From Actinomycetota bacterium (GTDB lineage: Bacteria > Actinomycetota > CADDZG01 > WHSQ01), in NCBI GenBank assembly GCA_030447315.1, contig JAUJPD010000002.1, positions 159,346-223,345 on the forward strand: 64,000 nucleotides of DNA, in the 5' to 3' direction. This document shows positions 46,642-56,170 of the stretch, in pieces (the first letter of the stretch is position 1; the number at the start of each line of letters is the position of its first letter). A program made the translations under genes and the position numbers. The notes beneath the pieces were generated by a model. The model saw only the letters and a program-made list of their open reading frames with translations, had not been told where the DNA came from and searched no databases.

Positions 46642-48792
46642 GTGCTGTTCGAGAAGATCCTGATGACGCTCTTGATCCTGGCCACGCTGGCCGCCTTCGC
46701 GTCCCGGTCCAGAGACCTGCTCGGCTACCTGCAGCTCGGCAAAGACGAGGACAGGAAGCCACGGGACTGGGGACGCAAGTTCAAAGACCAGCTCGTCGTG
46801 GTCTTCGGGCAGAGGAAGCTCCTGCAGTGGTCGATCCCGGGCATCATGCACTTCTTCATCTTCTGGGGATTCGTCATCTTGTTCACGACGATCATCGAGG
46901 CCTTCGGTGCCGTTTATCAGGAAGGCTTCCACCTCCCTCTGATCGGCCGGTGGGGGCCGCTCGGCGCGCTCCAGGACTTCTTCGTGATCGCCGTCCTCGC
47001 CAGCATCGCGGTGGCTTTCATCATCCGGAAGATCCAACGACCCGGCCGCTTCCGAGGTTCGCATGTGAAAGAGGCCGACTACATCTTGGTCGCCATCACC
47101 GGGATCATGATCACGATCTTGTTCACACGAGGTGCCGAGATATCCCTTGGTCACTTCCCTTACGACACGCGCTGGACGCCCGCATCTGATGCAACCGCGG
47201 CCCTGTTCGAAGGCTTCTCGCTGGCGACACGTGAGGCCCTCGACACGGTGTTCCTCTGGTGGCACTCGCTGATCATCCTGGCCTTCCTCGTCTACATCAC
47301 CTACTCCAAGCATCTGCACATCATCACTGCGGGCTTCAACGTCCTGTTCACTTCCGAGCGTCCGAAAGGCGCTCTGAAGCCGATGTACATCGACATCGAG
47401 CAGATGTCGGAAGACGACCAGTTCGGAGCCGGCAAGATCACCGATCTCACCTGGAAGCAGATCCTCGACGGCATGACCTGTACGGAGTGCGGCCGTTGCC
47501 AATCACAATGTCCCGCCTGGAACACGGGCAAACCGTTGTCACCGAAGTTGTTGATCATGGACGAGCGCGACGCCCTGTTCGAGCACGGGCCCGCCCTGTT
47601 GAAGGCGAAGCGCAGCGGCGAAGAAGCGTTCCAGCAGCTGGTCGGTCAACTCGAGCCCCTGAATCCCGCCGTCGTCGAGGATGAGGTCATCTGGGATTGC
47701 ACGACCTGTGGCGCGTGCGTGCAGGCATGTCCGGTCAACATCGAGCACATCGACCACATCATGGACATGCGGCGAAACCTGGTCATGGGGGAGTCTCGCT
47801 TCCCCAAGGAGATGCAGCCGGCTCTTCAGAACCTCGAGAACACGGGCAACCCGTGGGGTCAGCCACCTCAGGCGCGGCTCGAATGGATGAAGGGAACCGC
47901 CAAGCAAGAGGAACTGAAGATCCCGCACATCTCCGAGGCTCCGAACGCAGAGGTTCTCTTCTGGGTGGGCTGCGCCGGCGCGTTCGACGACCGCAACAAA
48001 AAGGTCGTCTACGACTTCGCGAAGCTGATGCAGATCGCCGGTGTCTCGTTCGCGGTCCTGGGTGCGGACGAAGCCTGCAACGGTGATCCCGCCCGTCGCA
48101 TGGGGGCCGAATACGTCTATCAGATGCTTGCCGAGCAGAACATCCAGCTGCTCAAGGAGCACAAGGTCAAGAAGATCGTCACGACCTGTCCGCATTGCTT
48201 CAACACACTCTTCAACGAGTACCCGCAGTTCGGCGGCACGTTCGAGGTGGTTCACCACACCGAGTACCTCGCCGAGTTGGTGGACAAGGGACGGCTACGC
48301 CCTAAAGGCGAGATCCAGAAGAAGGTCACCTATCACGATCCCTGTTACAACGCGCGTCACAACGACCTGTGGAAAGGGGCTCGAGAGGTCATAGAGGCGA
48401 TCCCCGGGACGGAGTACGAGGAGCTGCACCGTCACGGACACACCACCTTCTGCTGCGGCGCCGGCGGAGGACGGATGTGGATGGAAGAGCGGATGGGCAA
48501 GAAGATGAACATGGAGCGCACCGACGAAGCACTGGCTTCTGCGTCCGAAACCCTCGCGGTCGGCTGCCCGTTCTGCAACATCATGCTCGCCGACGGCGTC
48601 ACCGAGCGTCACGCGGATTCCCAGATGCAGGTACGAGACGTGGCTCAACTACTGCTGCAATCGATCGAGTTCCATCCCGAATCCAGCGTCGCCCGCAACG
48701 GCAACGGCACCGAGGGGTACCCGGCAACGCAAGAGACCGATCAGATGACCGGACAAGCGATCGGCCCTGACGATCCCCAGACCACGGAGTGA
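46642..48792 (+). CDS. etfD: EtfD-type membrane Fe-S protein (heterodisulfide reductase-like)
   Basis: 716 residues from GTG 46642, chosen because AAGGAGGG sits 6 bases upstream; GTG 46615 adds nine residues. About six membrane helices in the first ~230 residues with His residues suited to heme (IPGIMHFFIFWGF, FLWWHSLIILAFLVY). Then two [4Fe-4S] motifs, CTECGRCQSQCP and CTTCGACVQACP, and two CCG domains with FWVGCAGAFDDRN, TTCPHCFNTLFNEYP, HDPCYNARHND and FCCGAGGGRMW. Matches M. tuberculosis Rv0338c/EtfD, which passes electrons from electron-transfer flavoprotein to menaquinone during beta-oxidation. It would receive electrons from acyl-CoA dehydrogenases of the branched-chain pathway. etfAB are not in the window. 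Confidence 0.88.
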   Translation: MLFEKILMTLLILATLAAFASRSRDLLGYLQLGKDEDRKPRDWGRKFKDQLVVVFGQRKLLQWSIPGIMHFFIFWGFVILFTTIIEAFGAVYQEGFHLPLIGRWGPLGALQDFFVIAVLASIAVAFIIRKIQRPGRFRGSHVKEADYILVAITGIMITILFTRGAEISLGHFPYDTRWTPASDATAALFEGFSLATREALDTVFLWWHSLIILAFLVYITYSKHLHIITAGFNVLFTSERPKGALKPMYIDIEQMSEDDQFGAGKITDLTWKQILDGMTCTECGRCQSQCPAWNTGKPLSPKLLIMDERDALFEHGPALLKAKRSGEEAFQQLVGQLEPLNPAVVEDEVIWDCTTCGACVQACPVNIEHIDHIMDMRRNLVMGESRFPKEMQPALQNLENTGNPWGQPPQARLEWMKGTAKQEELKIPHISEAPNAEVLFWVGCAGAFDDRNKKVVYDFAKLMQIAGVSFAVLGADEACNGDPARRMGAEYVYQMLAEQNIQLLKEHKVKKIVTTCPHCFNTLFNEYPQFGGTFEVVHHTEYLAELVDKGRLRPKGEIQKKVTYHDPCYNARHNDLWKGAREVIEAIPGTEYEELHRHGHTTFCCGAGGGRMWMEERMGKKMNMERTDEALASASETLAVGCPFCNIMLADGVTERHADSQMQVRDVAQLLLQSIEFHPESSVARNGNGTEGYPATQETDQMTGQAIGPDDPQTTE

Positions 48793-48834
48793 ATCCCGCT
48801 CCGGCCTATTTCAGCGCGTCTATATAGTCGCCCC

Positions 48835-50844
48835 ATGATCCTGTCCGACCGCGATATCCGCGCCGCGATAGAGGCCGGAGAGATCGGAATCGAACCCTTC
48901 GATGCGGCAGACATCCAGCCGTCCTCTGTAGACCTCCACGTGGACCGGTTCTTCCGGACCTTCCACAACGCGCGGCATCCGTTCATCGATGTGAAGAAGC
49001 CGATGGAGGACTTGACCGAGATGTTCGAGGTAGAAGGCGAAGAGCCGTTCATCCTGCATCCGGGCGAGTTCGTACTCGGCTCGACGTCTGAATACGTGAA
49101 GCTTCCTGATCATCTGGTGGCCCGTCTGGAGGGGAAGTCCTCTTTGGGAAGGCTCGGTCTATTGATCCACTCGAGTTTGCCGGGCGACGAAGAGATCCTG
49201 TTCTTCGACGGGATGACGCTCGAGCAGCGGCCGATCGAAGAGATCGTGCGCAAGCGGCTCGAGGGAGACGTGGTCTCCTTCGACCCCGAGACCTTTCAGG
49301 TTGGCTACCACCACGTCACCGGGTGGCACGAGTCGGCTCCCGACCGGATCTTCGAGGTCCGGCTTGCATCCGGTCGCTCTGTGCGCCTGACCGGAGGCCA
49401 CGACCTCTTCTCGTTGGACCGGGATGGGGAAATGGTGAAGTTGCGAGTGCATGAGCTTGCGCCCGGCACCCTGGTCGCTATCCCGGGTGCGATCCCCGAC
49501 CCTCCGATCACCGACCACCGCTTGCAGCTTCTTACTCTTGTGCCCGAGGCTGAATATGGGCGCCTCATCTGTGGAGGGCCCGCGGTGGAAGCTGCTTTCC
49601 GTAACTCCCTCCCCGACATCACGACCTTGTTGGCGGATATCCGTATCGCACATCACCGGTACTACCGAAGGCGCCGGTGTCTTCCCCTGTCTGCCGCCCT
49701 ACAGCTGCCGGGTTTTTCGCTCGGGCCAGAAGACTGGCTTGCGGTCAGGGGCGGCCGTCACCGCATGCCGGCGGTGCTCGACCTCAACGAGGACCTCGCC
49801 TGGCTGCTGGGCCTCTACGTGGCGGAAGGTTCTCGACGGGCGCGGCAGATCACTATCTCGAATACCAACCAGGGGGTCTTGGATCGGGCGCAGGCCACCC
49901 TCGCGACCCTCGGTCTGCCGGTGTACCGCGCTCCAAACGCGATCACATGCTGTTCGGATCTTCTTTCCAAGATCATCACTTGGCTCGGGTCGGGCGGACA
50001 CGCGCGCGAGAAGAGGATCCCTCGTCAGACCCTGGGTTGGAGTACGCCTCTTCTCGAAGCCTTCCTTGAAGGCTTCATCGCGGGCGATGGTTCGATCGAG
50101 CAAACCCGCACCTGTCTCTGGTCCTCATCCCAGCGGTTGATCGAGGACCTGCTCTTGGTATCTATCCGGTTGGGCAAGCGAGCGGCTGCCTGCCGGCGCC
50201 GGACCAGACACGCGTGGCAGATCACCCTGCCGCACCGCGAGCACAAGTTGCTCACTCGGCTTCCACTTCCAGACCGCCTCCTGCTAGCCGCGCGGATCCA
50301 GAGTGGCTTCGATCAAAAGACCGGCGCGCGTGCCGCAGGCTTCAAGCACAACACGCAACTGAACAACATCGAACGAGGAGGCGCCTCGGCCGTCCAGATG
50401 AGAACGATCCGGCGGCTTCGCGACGCTTACTCGGCGGCAGAACCCACGACGACGCAGCGGCTAGATCGCTTGGTCGATGGGGACGTGCGCTGGGACTCTG
50501 TCGTCGAAGTGCGCGACTCTAGAAGGGTCGAGCCGGTATTCGATCTCGAGGTCCGTCCGTCGGGCCGACGGATAGAAAACTTCGTCGCGGGCCGCGGCGG
50601 CGTGTTCGTATCGAATACAGCCGGCTACGTGGATCCCGGCTTCGAAGGACACCTCACTCTGGAGCTGTCGAACGTAGCCAATCTTCCGATCACCATCTAT
50701 CCCAACATGAAGATCGGGCAGATCAGCTTCTTCCAACTCACCTCGCCGGCGGACGCCCCATACGGGAGCGGTGCGCTCGGGTCGAAGTATCAGGGTCAGC
50801 GAGGCCCAACGCCTTCCCGTTTCCATGAGAACTTCAAGCACTGA
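48835..50844 (+). CDS. dcd: dCTP deaminase precursor interrupted by an intein
   Basis: 669 residues. The host protein is residues 1-113 plus 595-669: [48 protein letters not shown] then [30 protein letters not shown] and [14 protein letters not shown]. Joined, these give 188 residues, close to the ~190 of M. tuberculosis Dcd, which both deaminates dCTP and hydrolyses to dUMP. The insert splits the central active-site region (Ser and Arg of KSSLGR on one side, the TAG-x-x-DPGF loop and catalytic Glu of LTLEL on the other), so activity should require splicing. Genes around are not mobile. Confidence 0.93.
   Translation: MILSDRDIRAAIEAGEIGIEPFDAADIQPSSVDLHVDRFFRTFHNARHPFIDVKKPMEDLTEMFEVEGEEPFILHPGEFVLGSTSEYVKLPDHLVARLEGKSSLGRLGLLIHSSLPGDEEILFFDGMTLEQRPIEEIVRKRLEGDVVSFDPETFQVGYHHVTGWHESAPDRIFEVRLASGRSVRLTGGHDLFSLDRDGEMVKLRVHELAPGTLVAIPGAIPDPPITDHRLQLLTLVPEAEYGRLICGGPAVEAAFRNSLPDITTLLADIRIAHHRYYRRRRCLPLSAALQLPGFSLGPEDWLAVRGGRHRMPAVLDLNEDLAWLLGLYVAEGSRRARQITISNTNQGVLDRAQATLATLGLPVYRAPNAITCCSDLLSKIITWLGSGGHAREKRIPRQTLGWSTPLLEAFLEGFIAGDGSIEQTRTCLWSSSQRLIEDLLLVSIRLGKRAAACRRRTRHAWQITLPHREHKLLTRLPLPDRLLLAARIQSGFDQKTGARAAGFKHNTQLNNIERGGASAVQMRTIRRLRDAYSAAEPTTTQRLDRLVDGDVRWDSVVEVRDSRRVEPVFDLEVRPSGRRIENFVAGRGGVFVSNTAGYVDPGFEGHLTLELSNVANLPITIYPNMKIGQISFFQLTSPADAPYGSGALGSKYQGQRGPTPSRFHENFKH
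49174..50616 (+). other. Intein with LAGLIDADG endonuclease, in dcd
   Basis: 481 residues (114-594 of the precursor). Splice junctions: ...LGLLIHS / [13 protein letters not shown]... and ...GGVFVSN / TAGYVDPGF. Block A starts with Ser; block B has T186-G-G-H189; the two endonuclease motifs are [12 protein letters not shown] (~321-332) and [13 protein letters not shown] (~407-419), each with the acidic residue; block F is [10 protein letters not shown]...NFVAG; block G ends Val-Ser-Asn with Thr at +1. The usual penultimate His is replaced by Ser. The whole intein is in frame with no stop, so it is probably functional for splicing; endonuclease acidic residues look intact. Confidence 0.92.
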
Positions 50845-51307
50845 TGAGGCAGCGAGCCCTTCCTTGAGCATCGAGTCGATCCAGGAGACGTACTGGCCCG
50901 ATGGGATCTGCTTCGGGTGCGGTCCGGCCAACGACAAAGGCCTCCACCTGCGAAGCTTCTCCGAGGGCGAGGTCCTCGTCGCGCGCTGGCAGCCGGAGGA
51001 GCACCATCAAGCCTTCCCTAACATCCTCAACGGGGGCATCATCGGGACCCTGCTCGATTGCCACTCGGCAGCTACCGGATGGTGGGGGCTCAGCGACGGC
51101 GGACAGAACCCGATCCCCAATCTGGTCACCGCGGAGTACACGATCAAGCTGCTACGGCCCACCCCGGTGGACGGCGCCCTCACGATCGTCGGGCAGCCCC
51201 TGGAGACCGCGGGGAGGCGGGTGCGGGTGGCCGCGCACATCGAGGCCGCAGGCGAGACCACCGCTAGATGCGAGGGAACCTTCGTGAGGCCGAGGGACCA
51301 GAGCTAA
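50825..51307 (+). CDS. PaaI-type hotdog thioesterase
   Basis: 160 residues from ATG 50825, overlapping the dcd end by 20 bases; TTG 50864 is an alternative. Hotdog fold with the motif [15 protein letters not shown], then [24 protein letters not shown] (HGG-like active-site region with Asp) and [17 protein letters not shown]. It hydrolyses an acyl-CoA of unknown chain. Lies between dcd and tRNA-Gly. Confidence 0.8.
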   Translation: MRTSSTDEAASPSLSIESIQETYWPDGICFGCGPANDKGLHLRSFSEGEVLVARWQPEEHHQAFPNILNGGIIGTLLDCHSAATGWWGLSDGGQNPIPNLVTAEYTIKLLRPTPVDGALTIVGQPLETAGRRVRVAAHIEAAGETTARCEGTFVRPRDQS

Positions 51308-51329
51308 CCGACCTATAATCCCTGCTCAC

Positions 51330-51400
51330 CGCGGGTGTAGCTCAATGGTAGAGCTCTAGCTTCCCAAGCTAGTGACGGGAGTTCGATTCTCCTCACCCGC
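51330..51400 (+). tRNA. tRNA-Gly (anticodon CCC)
   Basis: Acceptor GCGGGTG (51330-51336) pairs CACCCGC (51393-51399); anticodon stem CTAGC/GCTAG around TTCCCAA gives CCC; discriminator T, no encoded CCA. TATAAT at 51313-51318 is a good -10 box for it; no clear -35. Confidence 0.93.
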
Positions 51401-51455
51401 TCTGGATAGCAGGAGAAGATCGCGACCGACTGACGGGGAGAGCTGAAGCTCCGAT

Positions 51456-52154
51456 ATGTTCGAGAAGTCGGCCGCTTTCTATGACGCTCTTTACTCGTTC
51501 AAGGACTACGAGGCCGAAGCCGCCACGATCCACGAGCTGATCCAGCAGCATTGCCCCGGCGCCGCCACCTTGCTCGACGTCGCCTGCGGCACCGGCAAGC
51601 ACCTCGAGCTGCTGCGGGCCCACTACGAGGTGGAGGGCCTGGATCTCGACGCCAACCTCCTCGAGGTCGCGCAGCGACGCAACCCCGGTGTCCCCCTCCA
51701 TGCAGGCGACATGATCGACTTCGACCTGGGCCGCACCTTCGACGCGGTCATCTGCCTCTTCAGCAGCATCGCTTACGTCCAGAGCAGAGCCAACCTGGGG
51801 CGCGCCACCTGCTCTCTGGCGCGACATGTGGCCCCGGGCGGCGTGATGATGATCGAGCCGTGGTGGACACCGGGCGCGTTCGAGCCAGGTCACCTAGGTC
51901 TAACGGTGGTGGACGAACCGGACCTCAAGATCTGCCGGATGAACACGACCCGGCGTGAGGGAGGCCTTTCGCTCCTCGACTTCCACTACCTCGTCGGGAC
52001 CTCCGATGGGATCGAGCACCTCACCGAGACGCACCGAGTGGGGCTCTTCACCGTGTCTGACCATCTAGACGCCATGAAAGCCGCCGGGATGGAGCCACAG
52101 GAGGGCGCGGACCTGACGGGTCGTGGATTGCACATCGCCCGCAAAGAGAACTAG
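51456..52154 (+). CDS. Class I SAM-dependent methyltransferase
   Basis: 232 residues. MFEKSAAFYDALYSFKDYEAEA opens it (shortened here), SAM-binding motif I is TLLDVACGTGKHLELL, followed by VEGLDLDANLLEVA and DAVICLFSSIAYV. The pattern is close to the TylM1/DesVI group of TDP-aminosugar N-dimethyltransferases, but there are no sugar genes nearby, so the substrate is open. Convergent with nth; the stops overlap by 4 bases. Confidence 0.82.
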   Translation: MFEKSAAFYDALYSFKDYEAEAATIHELIQQHCPGAATLLDVACGTGKHLELLRAHYEVEGLDLDANLLEVAQRRNPGVPLHAGDMIDFDLGRTFDAVICLFSSIAYVQSRANLGRATCSLARHVAPGGVMMIEPWWTPGAFEPGHLGLTVVDEPDLKICRMNTTRREGGLSLLDFHYLVGTSDGIEHLTETHRVGLFTVSDHLDAMKAAGMEPQEGADLTGRGLHIARKEN

Positions 52155-52804
52155 ACGGCCGCTCCGTCCGCCAACAGCCTCGGACCTGCATCACAGAGAT
52201 CGAGAACCACGCAGTCGCTGCACCGCGGCACACGGGGTTTGCAGATGTTGCGCCCGTGGTCGATGAAAGCCACGTGGAGGTCGTAACGGATATCGGGCGG
52301 CACCTTGGGCGCGAGCTCGTCGTGCGTCCGTTCGGCCGAGGCGTTGTCGGCTACCCAGCCGAGTCGCCGCGCGACGCGGTGGACGTGGGTGTCGATCGGG
52401 AAGGCTGCTCGGCCCATGGAGAACACCAGCACGCACGCGGCGGTCTTGGGGCCGACGCCCGGCAGCTCACAGAGGTAGTCGGCGACCTCCTGATCACCCA
52501 GAGCTTGCAGACGATCCAGGGACAACGAACCCTCCCGCGCCTGGACCTCTTCGAGGATCTCCTTGATGCGTTTGGCCTTGACCTCCGCGATGCCTCCGGG
52601 ACGGATCGCGTCGGCGATCTCCTCGGCGGGAGCCTCCGCCACAGCCGCCCACGAAGGAAAGCGGTCCTTGAGGCCGGCGAAGGCTCGGTCCCGGTTGATG
52701 TCCGAGGTGTGTTGGGACAGCACCGTCAGGATCAACTCGTCGATGATCGGCAGCGCCGGCTTCGCCTCGAAAGGGCCTTGTGCCTTCCGCAGCCGTCTCT
52801 GCAC
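52151..52804 (-). CDS. nth: Endonuclease III (DNA glycosylase/AP lyase)
   Basis: 217 residues. Helix-hairpin-helix with the catalytic Asp in LPGVGPKTAACVLVFSMG and FPIDTHVHRVARRLG; the [4Fe-4S] cluster ligands are CKPRVPRCSDCVVLDLC (C-x6-C-x2-C-x5-C). The catalytic Lys of classic Nth (in the HhH hairpin) is shifted to PKTAAC, as in many actinobacterial homologues. It removes oxidised pyrimidines. Gap of 32 bases to dnaB upstream. Confidence 0.88.
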   Translation of the reverse strand: MQRRLRKAQGPFEAKPALPIIDELILTVLSQHTSDINRDRAFAGLKDRFPSWAAVAEAPAEEIADAIRPGGIAEVKAKRIKEILEEVQAREGSLSLDRLQALGDQEVADYLCELPGVGPKTAACVLVFSMGRAAFPIDTHVHRVARRLGWVADNASAERTHDELAPKVPPDIRYDLHVAFIDHGRNICKPRVPRCSDCVVLDLCDAGPRLLADGAAV

Positions 52805-52836
52805 GGCTCGTATCCGGCGCGCGGTGGGAGCTTCGA

Positions 52837-54189
52837 TCAGATGCCGGGGCCCTTCGCGATATTGGCGAACTTCGTGTACTGGTTCATGAACGCTAGTCGC
52901 ACGATGCCGGTCGGTCCGTTGCGATGCTTGGCCACGATCAGCTCGGCCTCCCCTTTGTTCGGCGAATCCGGGTTGTAGACCTCGTCCCGATAGATGAACA
53001 TCACCATGTCCGAATCTTGTTCTATCGAGCCCGACTCACGGAGGTCTCCGAGGAACGGGCGCTTGTCGGAGCGGTACTCGACACCGCGGTTCAGCTGCGA
53101 GGCACAGATGACGGGGATCGATAGTTCCTTCGCCAGGATCTTCAGGGAGCGGGAGATCTCCGACACCTCCTGCTGGCGGTTCTCGGACTTGCGCGGAGAC
53201 TGCATGAGTTGCAGATAGTCGATGATCACGAGGCCGAGTCCGTGCTTGGCCTTCAGGCGCCTGCACTTGGCGCGCATCTCCATCAACGTGATGTTGGCGG
53301 AGTCGTCGATGAAGATCGGTGTCTCGGCCAGGCGACCCAGGGCGGACGAGAGGCGCGTCCAGTCCTGTTCCTGCAACGAGCCCTTGTTGAGACGTTGAGC
53401 ATCGACGCGCGACTCCGATGCGAGGAACCTCTTGACGATCTCGTGACGGCTCATCTCGAGAGAGAAGATGACTACCGGGACGTTCTGCCGCATCGCGACG
53501 TTCAAGGCAAAGTCGTTCAGCAGGCTCGACTTCCCCATAGCCGGACGGGCAGCAACGATGATCAGGTTCGAGGGCTGGAAGCCCGAGGTCATCTCGTCGA
53601 GATCGGGGAAGCCCGAGCCCACACCGGTGACGCTCTCACCGCGTTCGTAGAGCGCCTCGATATCCAGCATCGACTGCGTGAGCAGCGGCCGGATCGGCTG
53701 GATGTCGTCGCGTAGCCGCCGGTCTCCGACCGAATAGATGATCTCTTCGGCAGAGTCGACCGCCTCGTCGACCGATTCGGGAAGAGAGAAACCGATCTCT
53801 TGGATCTCGTTGCCGGCCGCGATGAGACGTCGCAGAAGGGCGTGCTCTTCGACGATGCGGGCGTAGTGCTTGGCCGAGGACGCGGTCGGGTAGGCGTCGA
53901 TGAGCCCGAGGATGTAGGGCCGGCCCCCGATGAAATCGAGCTTCCCTCGCCGCGCCAGTTCCTCCGCGACCGTGATGGCATCGGGGGCCTCACCGCGGGC
54001 GAAGAGGTCGTAGATCGCCTCGTAGATCGCGGTGTGGGCGGGCTTGTAGAAGTCGTCCGCCTCGACGATCTCAACGACGTTGGCGATGGCCTCTTTGGAC
54101 TCGAGCATGGCGCCCAGAACCGACTGCTCGGCATCGATGTTGTGAGGCGGGATGCGATTTCCGACCTCCCGAGGTGGAGCCAGAGCCAC
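52837..54189 (-). CDS. dnaB: Replicative DNA helicase
   Basis: 450 residues. N-terminal domain with PPHNIDAEQSVLGAMLESKEAI; RecA-like domain with Walker A AARPAMGKSSLLNDFALN, Walker B LGLVIIDYLQLMQSP, and the arginine-finger region LNRGVEYRSDKRPFLGDLRESG. No intein, although dnaB is a frequent intein site in Actinobacteria. It unwinds DNA at the fork. About 200 bases separate it from rplI and hold no recognised gene. Confidence 0.95.
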   Translation of the reverse strand: MALAPPREVGNRIPPHNIDAEQSVLGAMLESKEAIANVVEIVEADDFYKPAHTAIYEAIYDLFARGEAPDAITVAEELARRGKLDFIGGRPYILGLIDAYPTASSAKHYARIVEEHALLRRLIAAGNEIQEIGFSLPESVDEAVDSAEEIIYSVGDRRLRDDIQPIRPLLTQSMLDIEALYERGESVTGVGSGFPDLDEMTSGFQPSNLIIVAARPAMGKSSLLNDFALNVAMRQNVPVVIFSLEMSRHEIVKRFLASESRVDAQRLNKGSLQEQDWTRLSSALGRLAETPIFIDDSANITLMEMRAKCRRLKAKHGLGLVIIDYLQLMQSPRKSENRQQEVSEISRSLKILAKELSIPVICASQLNRGVEYRSDKRPFLGDLRESGSIEQDSDMVMFIYRDEVYNPDSPNKGEAELIVAKHRNGPTGIVRLAFMNQYTKFANIAKGPGI

Positions 54190-54391
54190 AGGGCCTCCCT
54201 TTCACCTAATGACCGAACGCACGTTCGCCAATCTAGGCGCGCTCTACGACAGAAACGGGTCTATCGCGCTGCACCTGGGGAAGGTGGCGGGTGGGCCTCG
54301 CCAGCACCTGAGGAGAAGCTACGGGTTACCTGCGGTGGAGAACAAGAGCCACAGCCTGTTGGTTAGCCGTTAAGAACCGGGGAAGGGCTGG

Positions 54392-54850
54392 TTACTCCTC
54401 GTCCTCGTGAGCGATGACCTCCACGGTCACGAGAGCGTTGACCTCGGCGTGGAGATGAACCTCGACCTGATGCTGACCGAGACTCCGGATCGGGTCGTCG
54501 AGCCGGATGTTGTGTCGGTCGATCTTCTCTTCGAGCTGGTCCTCGATCGCACGCGCGACGTCGGACTTGGTGACCGAACCGAACAGCCGGCCCTCCTCGC
54601 CCGCGCGGGCGGAGATGTACACCGGAGAGGAACCGAGGTGCGAGACCTTGCCCGCCGCCGCCTTCTTCTCGCGCTCGTCGCGCTCGGCCCTCGCGCGCTG
54701 CATCAGGTCGGCCTGCTTGATGGAGCCGCGCGTCGCGACCATCGCCAGGCCCTGCGGCACGAGGAAGTTGCGCGCGTAGCCGTCGGCAACCGTGACTATG
54801 TCGCCTTTGCGGCCGAGCTTCTCTACGTCGTCGGAAAGGATGACCTTCAT
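54392..54850 (-). CDS. rplI: Ribosomal protein L9
   Basis: 152 residues. [21 protein letters not shown] and [15 protein letters not shown] are the L9 N-terminal signature; long central helix; C-terminal domain with [16 protein letters not shown]. Full length. Part of the rpsF-ssb-rpsR-rplI operon. Confidence 0.97.
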   Translation of the reverse strand: MKVILSDDVEKLGRKGDIVTVADGYARNFLVPQGLAMVATRGSIKQADLMQRARAERDEREKKAAAGKVSHLGSSPVYISARAGEEGRLFGSVTKSDVARAIEDQLEEKIDRHNIRLDDPIRSLGQHQVEVHLHAEVNALVTVEVIAHEDEE

Positions 54851-54860
54851 CTCAGTGCCC

Positions 54861-55124
54861 TTATCTCGATGTGTACGGAAGCAGCGCCATCTCGCGCGCG
54901 TTCTTGACCGCGGTGGCCACCAGTCTCTGGTGCTGGGAGCAGTTGCCCGTCACCCGCCGCGCCCGGATCTTGCCGCGGTCGCTCATGAACTTGCGCAGGA
55001 GCGCGATGTCCTTGTAATCGACGTAATCCTGCTGATCGGCGCAGAACTGGCAGTACTTCTTCTTGCCGCGCCTGACGACGGGGGCCTTCGAGCCCCTCCT
55101 GTCCCTGTCTCTGTCTCGCGCCAC
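54861..55124 (-). CDS. rpsR: Ribosomal protein S18
   Basis: 87 residues from GTG 55124; longer frames overlap ssb. It has a basic start, [20 protein letters not shown] and [18 protein letters not shown]. The CxxC plus the later Cys-x-x-His make this the zinc-binding S18 form; a zinc-free paralogue may exist elsewhere. The stop lies 10 bases before rplI. Confidence 0.95.
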   Translation of the reverse strand: MARDRDRDRRGSKAPVVRRGKKKYCQFCADQQDYVDYKDIALLRKFMSDRGKIRARRVTGNCSQHQRLVATAVKNAREMALLPYTSR

Positions 55125-55126
55125 GC

Positions 55127-55639
55127 CTAGAAGCCTCCTTCGTCGTCGGCTGCGCCGCCTACGGGAGCCGGAGCCCCCCAGCTCGCGCCGCCAGCCGCGG
55201 GCTCGGCCGCCGGCGCTCCCCACGACGTCCCACCGGGAGAGGCCCCTTGTCCCCCGCCGAAGCCGCCGCCGGAGGAGCGCTGTGACTTCTGCACGCTCGC
55301 GGTGGCCCAGCGCAACGTCGGACCAACCTCATCGACCTGGATCTCGATGCGGGACCGCTTACCGCCGTCGTTGTCTTCCCACTTCTGCTCCTGGAGGCGA
55401 CCGATCACCATCACGCGCGTCCCTTTCTGGAGGGACTCGGCCACGTTCTCGGCCATGTCGCGCCAGCAGCTGCAGCGGAAGAATCCGTCGTTGCGGTCCT
55501 CCCACTGGTCGCCCTTCTTCACCCGGCTGTTGACCGCGACGGTGAAGTTCACAACCGGCAAACCCGAGGGTGTGAATCGCAGCTCGGGGTCGTCCGTGAC
55601 GTTTCCGACGATGGTGACACTGTTCTGCAGTCCTGCCAT
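55127..55639 (-). CDS. ssb: Single-stranded DNA-binding protein
   Basis: 170 residues from ATG 55639. OB fold with [33 protein letters not shown] and [17 protein letters not shown]; a Gly/Ala/Pro-rich linker; and an acidic tip ending DDEGGF in place of the more common DDDIPF. It protects single-stranded DNA and recruits partners through the tip. Lies between rpsF and rpsR. Confidence 0.95.
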   Translation of the reverse strand: MAGLQNSVTIVGNVTDDPELRFTPSGLPVVNFTVAVNSRVKKGDQWEDRNDGFFRCSCWRDMAENVAESLQKGTRVMVIGRLQEQKWEDNDGGKRSRIEIQVDEVGPTLRWATASVQKSQRSSGGGFGGGQGASPGGTSWGAPAAEPAAGGASWGAPAPVGGAADDEGGF

Positions 55640-55650
55640 TTCGAAGCTCC

Positions 55651-55953
55651 TTACTTGCCGGCGTCGCCCGTTCCGGGGCGAACGATCTTTCCTCGGATGA
55701 ACTCGTCGGAGATCTGCAAGGTCCGCTTCAGCTGTTCGATCGCGGGCTCGGGGGCCGAGAAGGTGGTCACGAAGTAATAGCCCTCGTGCTGATGGTCGAT
55801 CTCGAAGGCGAAGCGACGTTTGCCCCACCTGTCGACGTTGGCAATCTTCCCGCCGTGGTCCCCGATGGCGGCGGTGAACCGCTCGACCGCCTTTTGGATG
55901 TCGCCTTCTTCGAGGCGTGCATCGACGATCACCATGGCTTCATAGCTGCGCAT
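55651..55953 (-). CDS. rpsF: Ribosomal protein S6
   Basis: 100 residues from ATG 55953 with GGAGGAG just upstream. YEAMVIVDARLEEGDIQ and VDRWGKRRFAFEIDHQHEGYY are S6 motifs. First gene of the ribosomal/ssb operon; the ~217 bases upstream to the GT87 gene would contain its promoter. Confidence 0.96.
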   Translation of the reverse strand: MRSYEAMVIVDARLEEGDIQKAVERFTAAIGDHGGKIANVDRWGKRRFAFEIDHQHEGYYFVTTFSAPEPAIEQLKRTLQISDEFIRGKIVRPGTGDAGK

Positions 55954-56170
55954 AACTCCTCCTCCGGGCTCGAGCCTCGTGGCTCCGAGGCCCTCCCGCG
56001 ACGTGTGCGCCTCGAGGGCGGTCGTCGGGTCGGGCAGGGGACGGTGCAGCGGTTGTCGCTGCGCTTCGCTGGGGATGCTAGCACCTCCTTCCAACCCACT
56101 CTCCGTCCGATCCGGCTGCGAGCGGGGACTCCGCTCCGACGGCCCGCACATTAGAGAGACCCTGTGACAA

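Noticed and set aside
54209-54373. 54-residue plus-strand frame between dnaB and rplI
   Set aside because: No ribosome site, no domain and opposite orientation to a conserved operon; treated as gene-free upstream region of dnaB.
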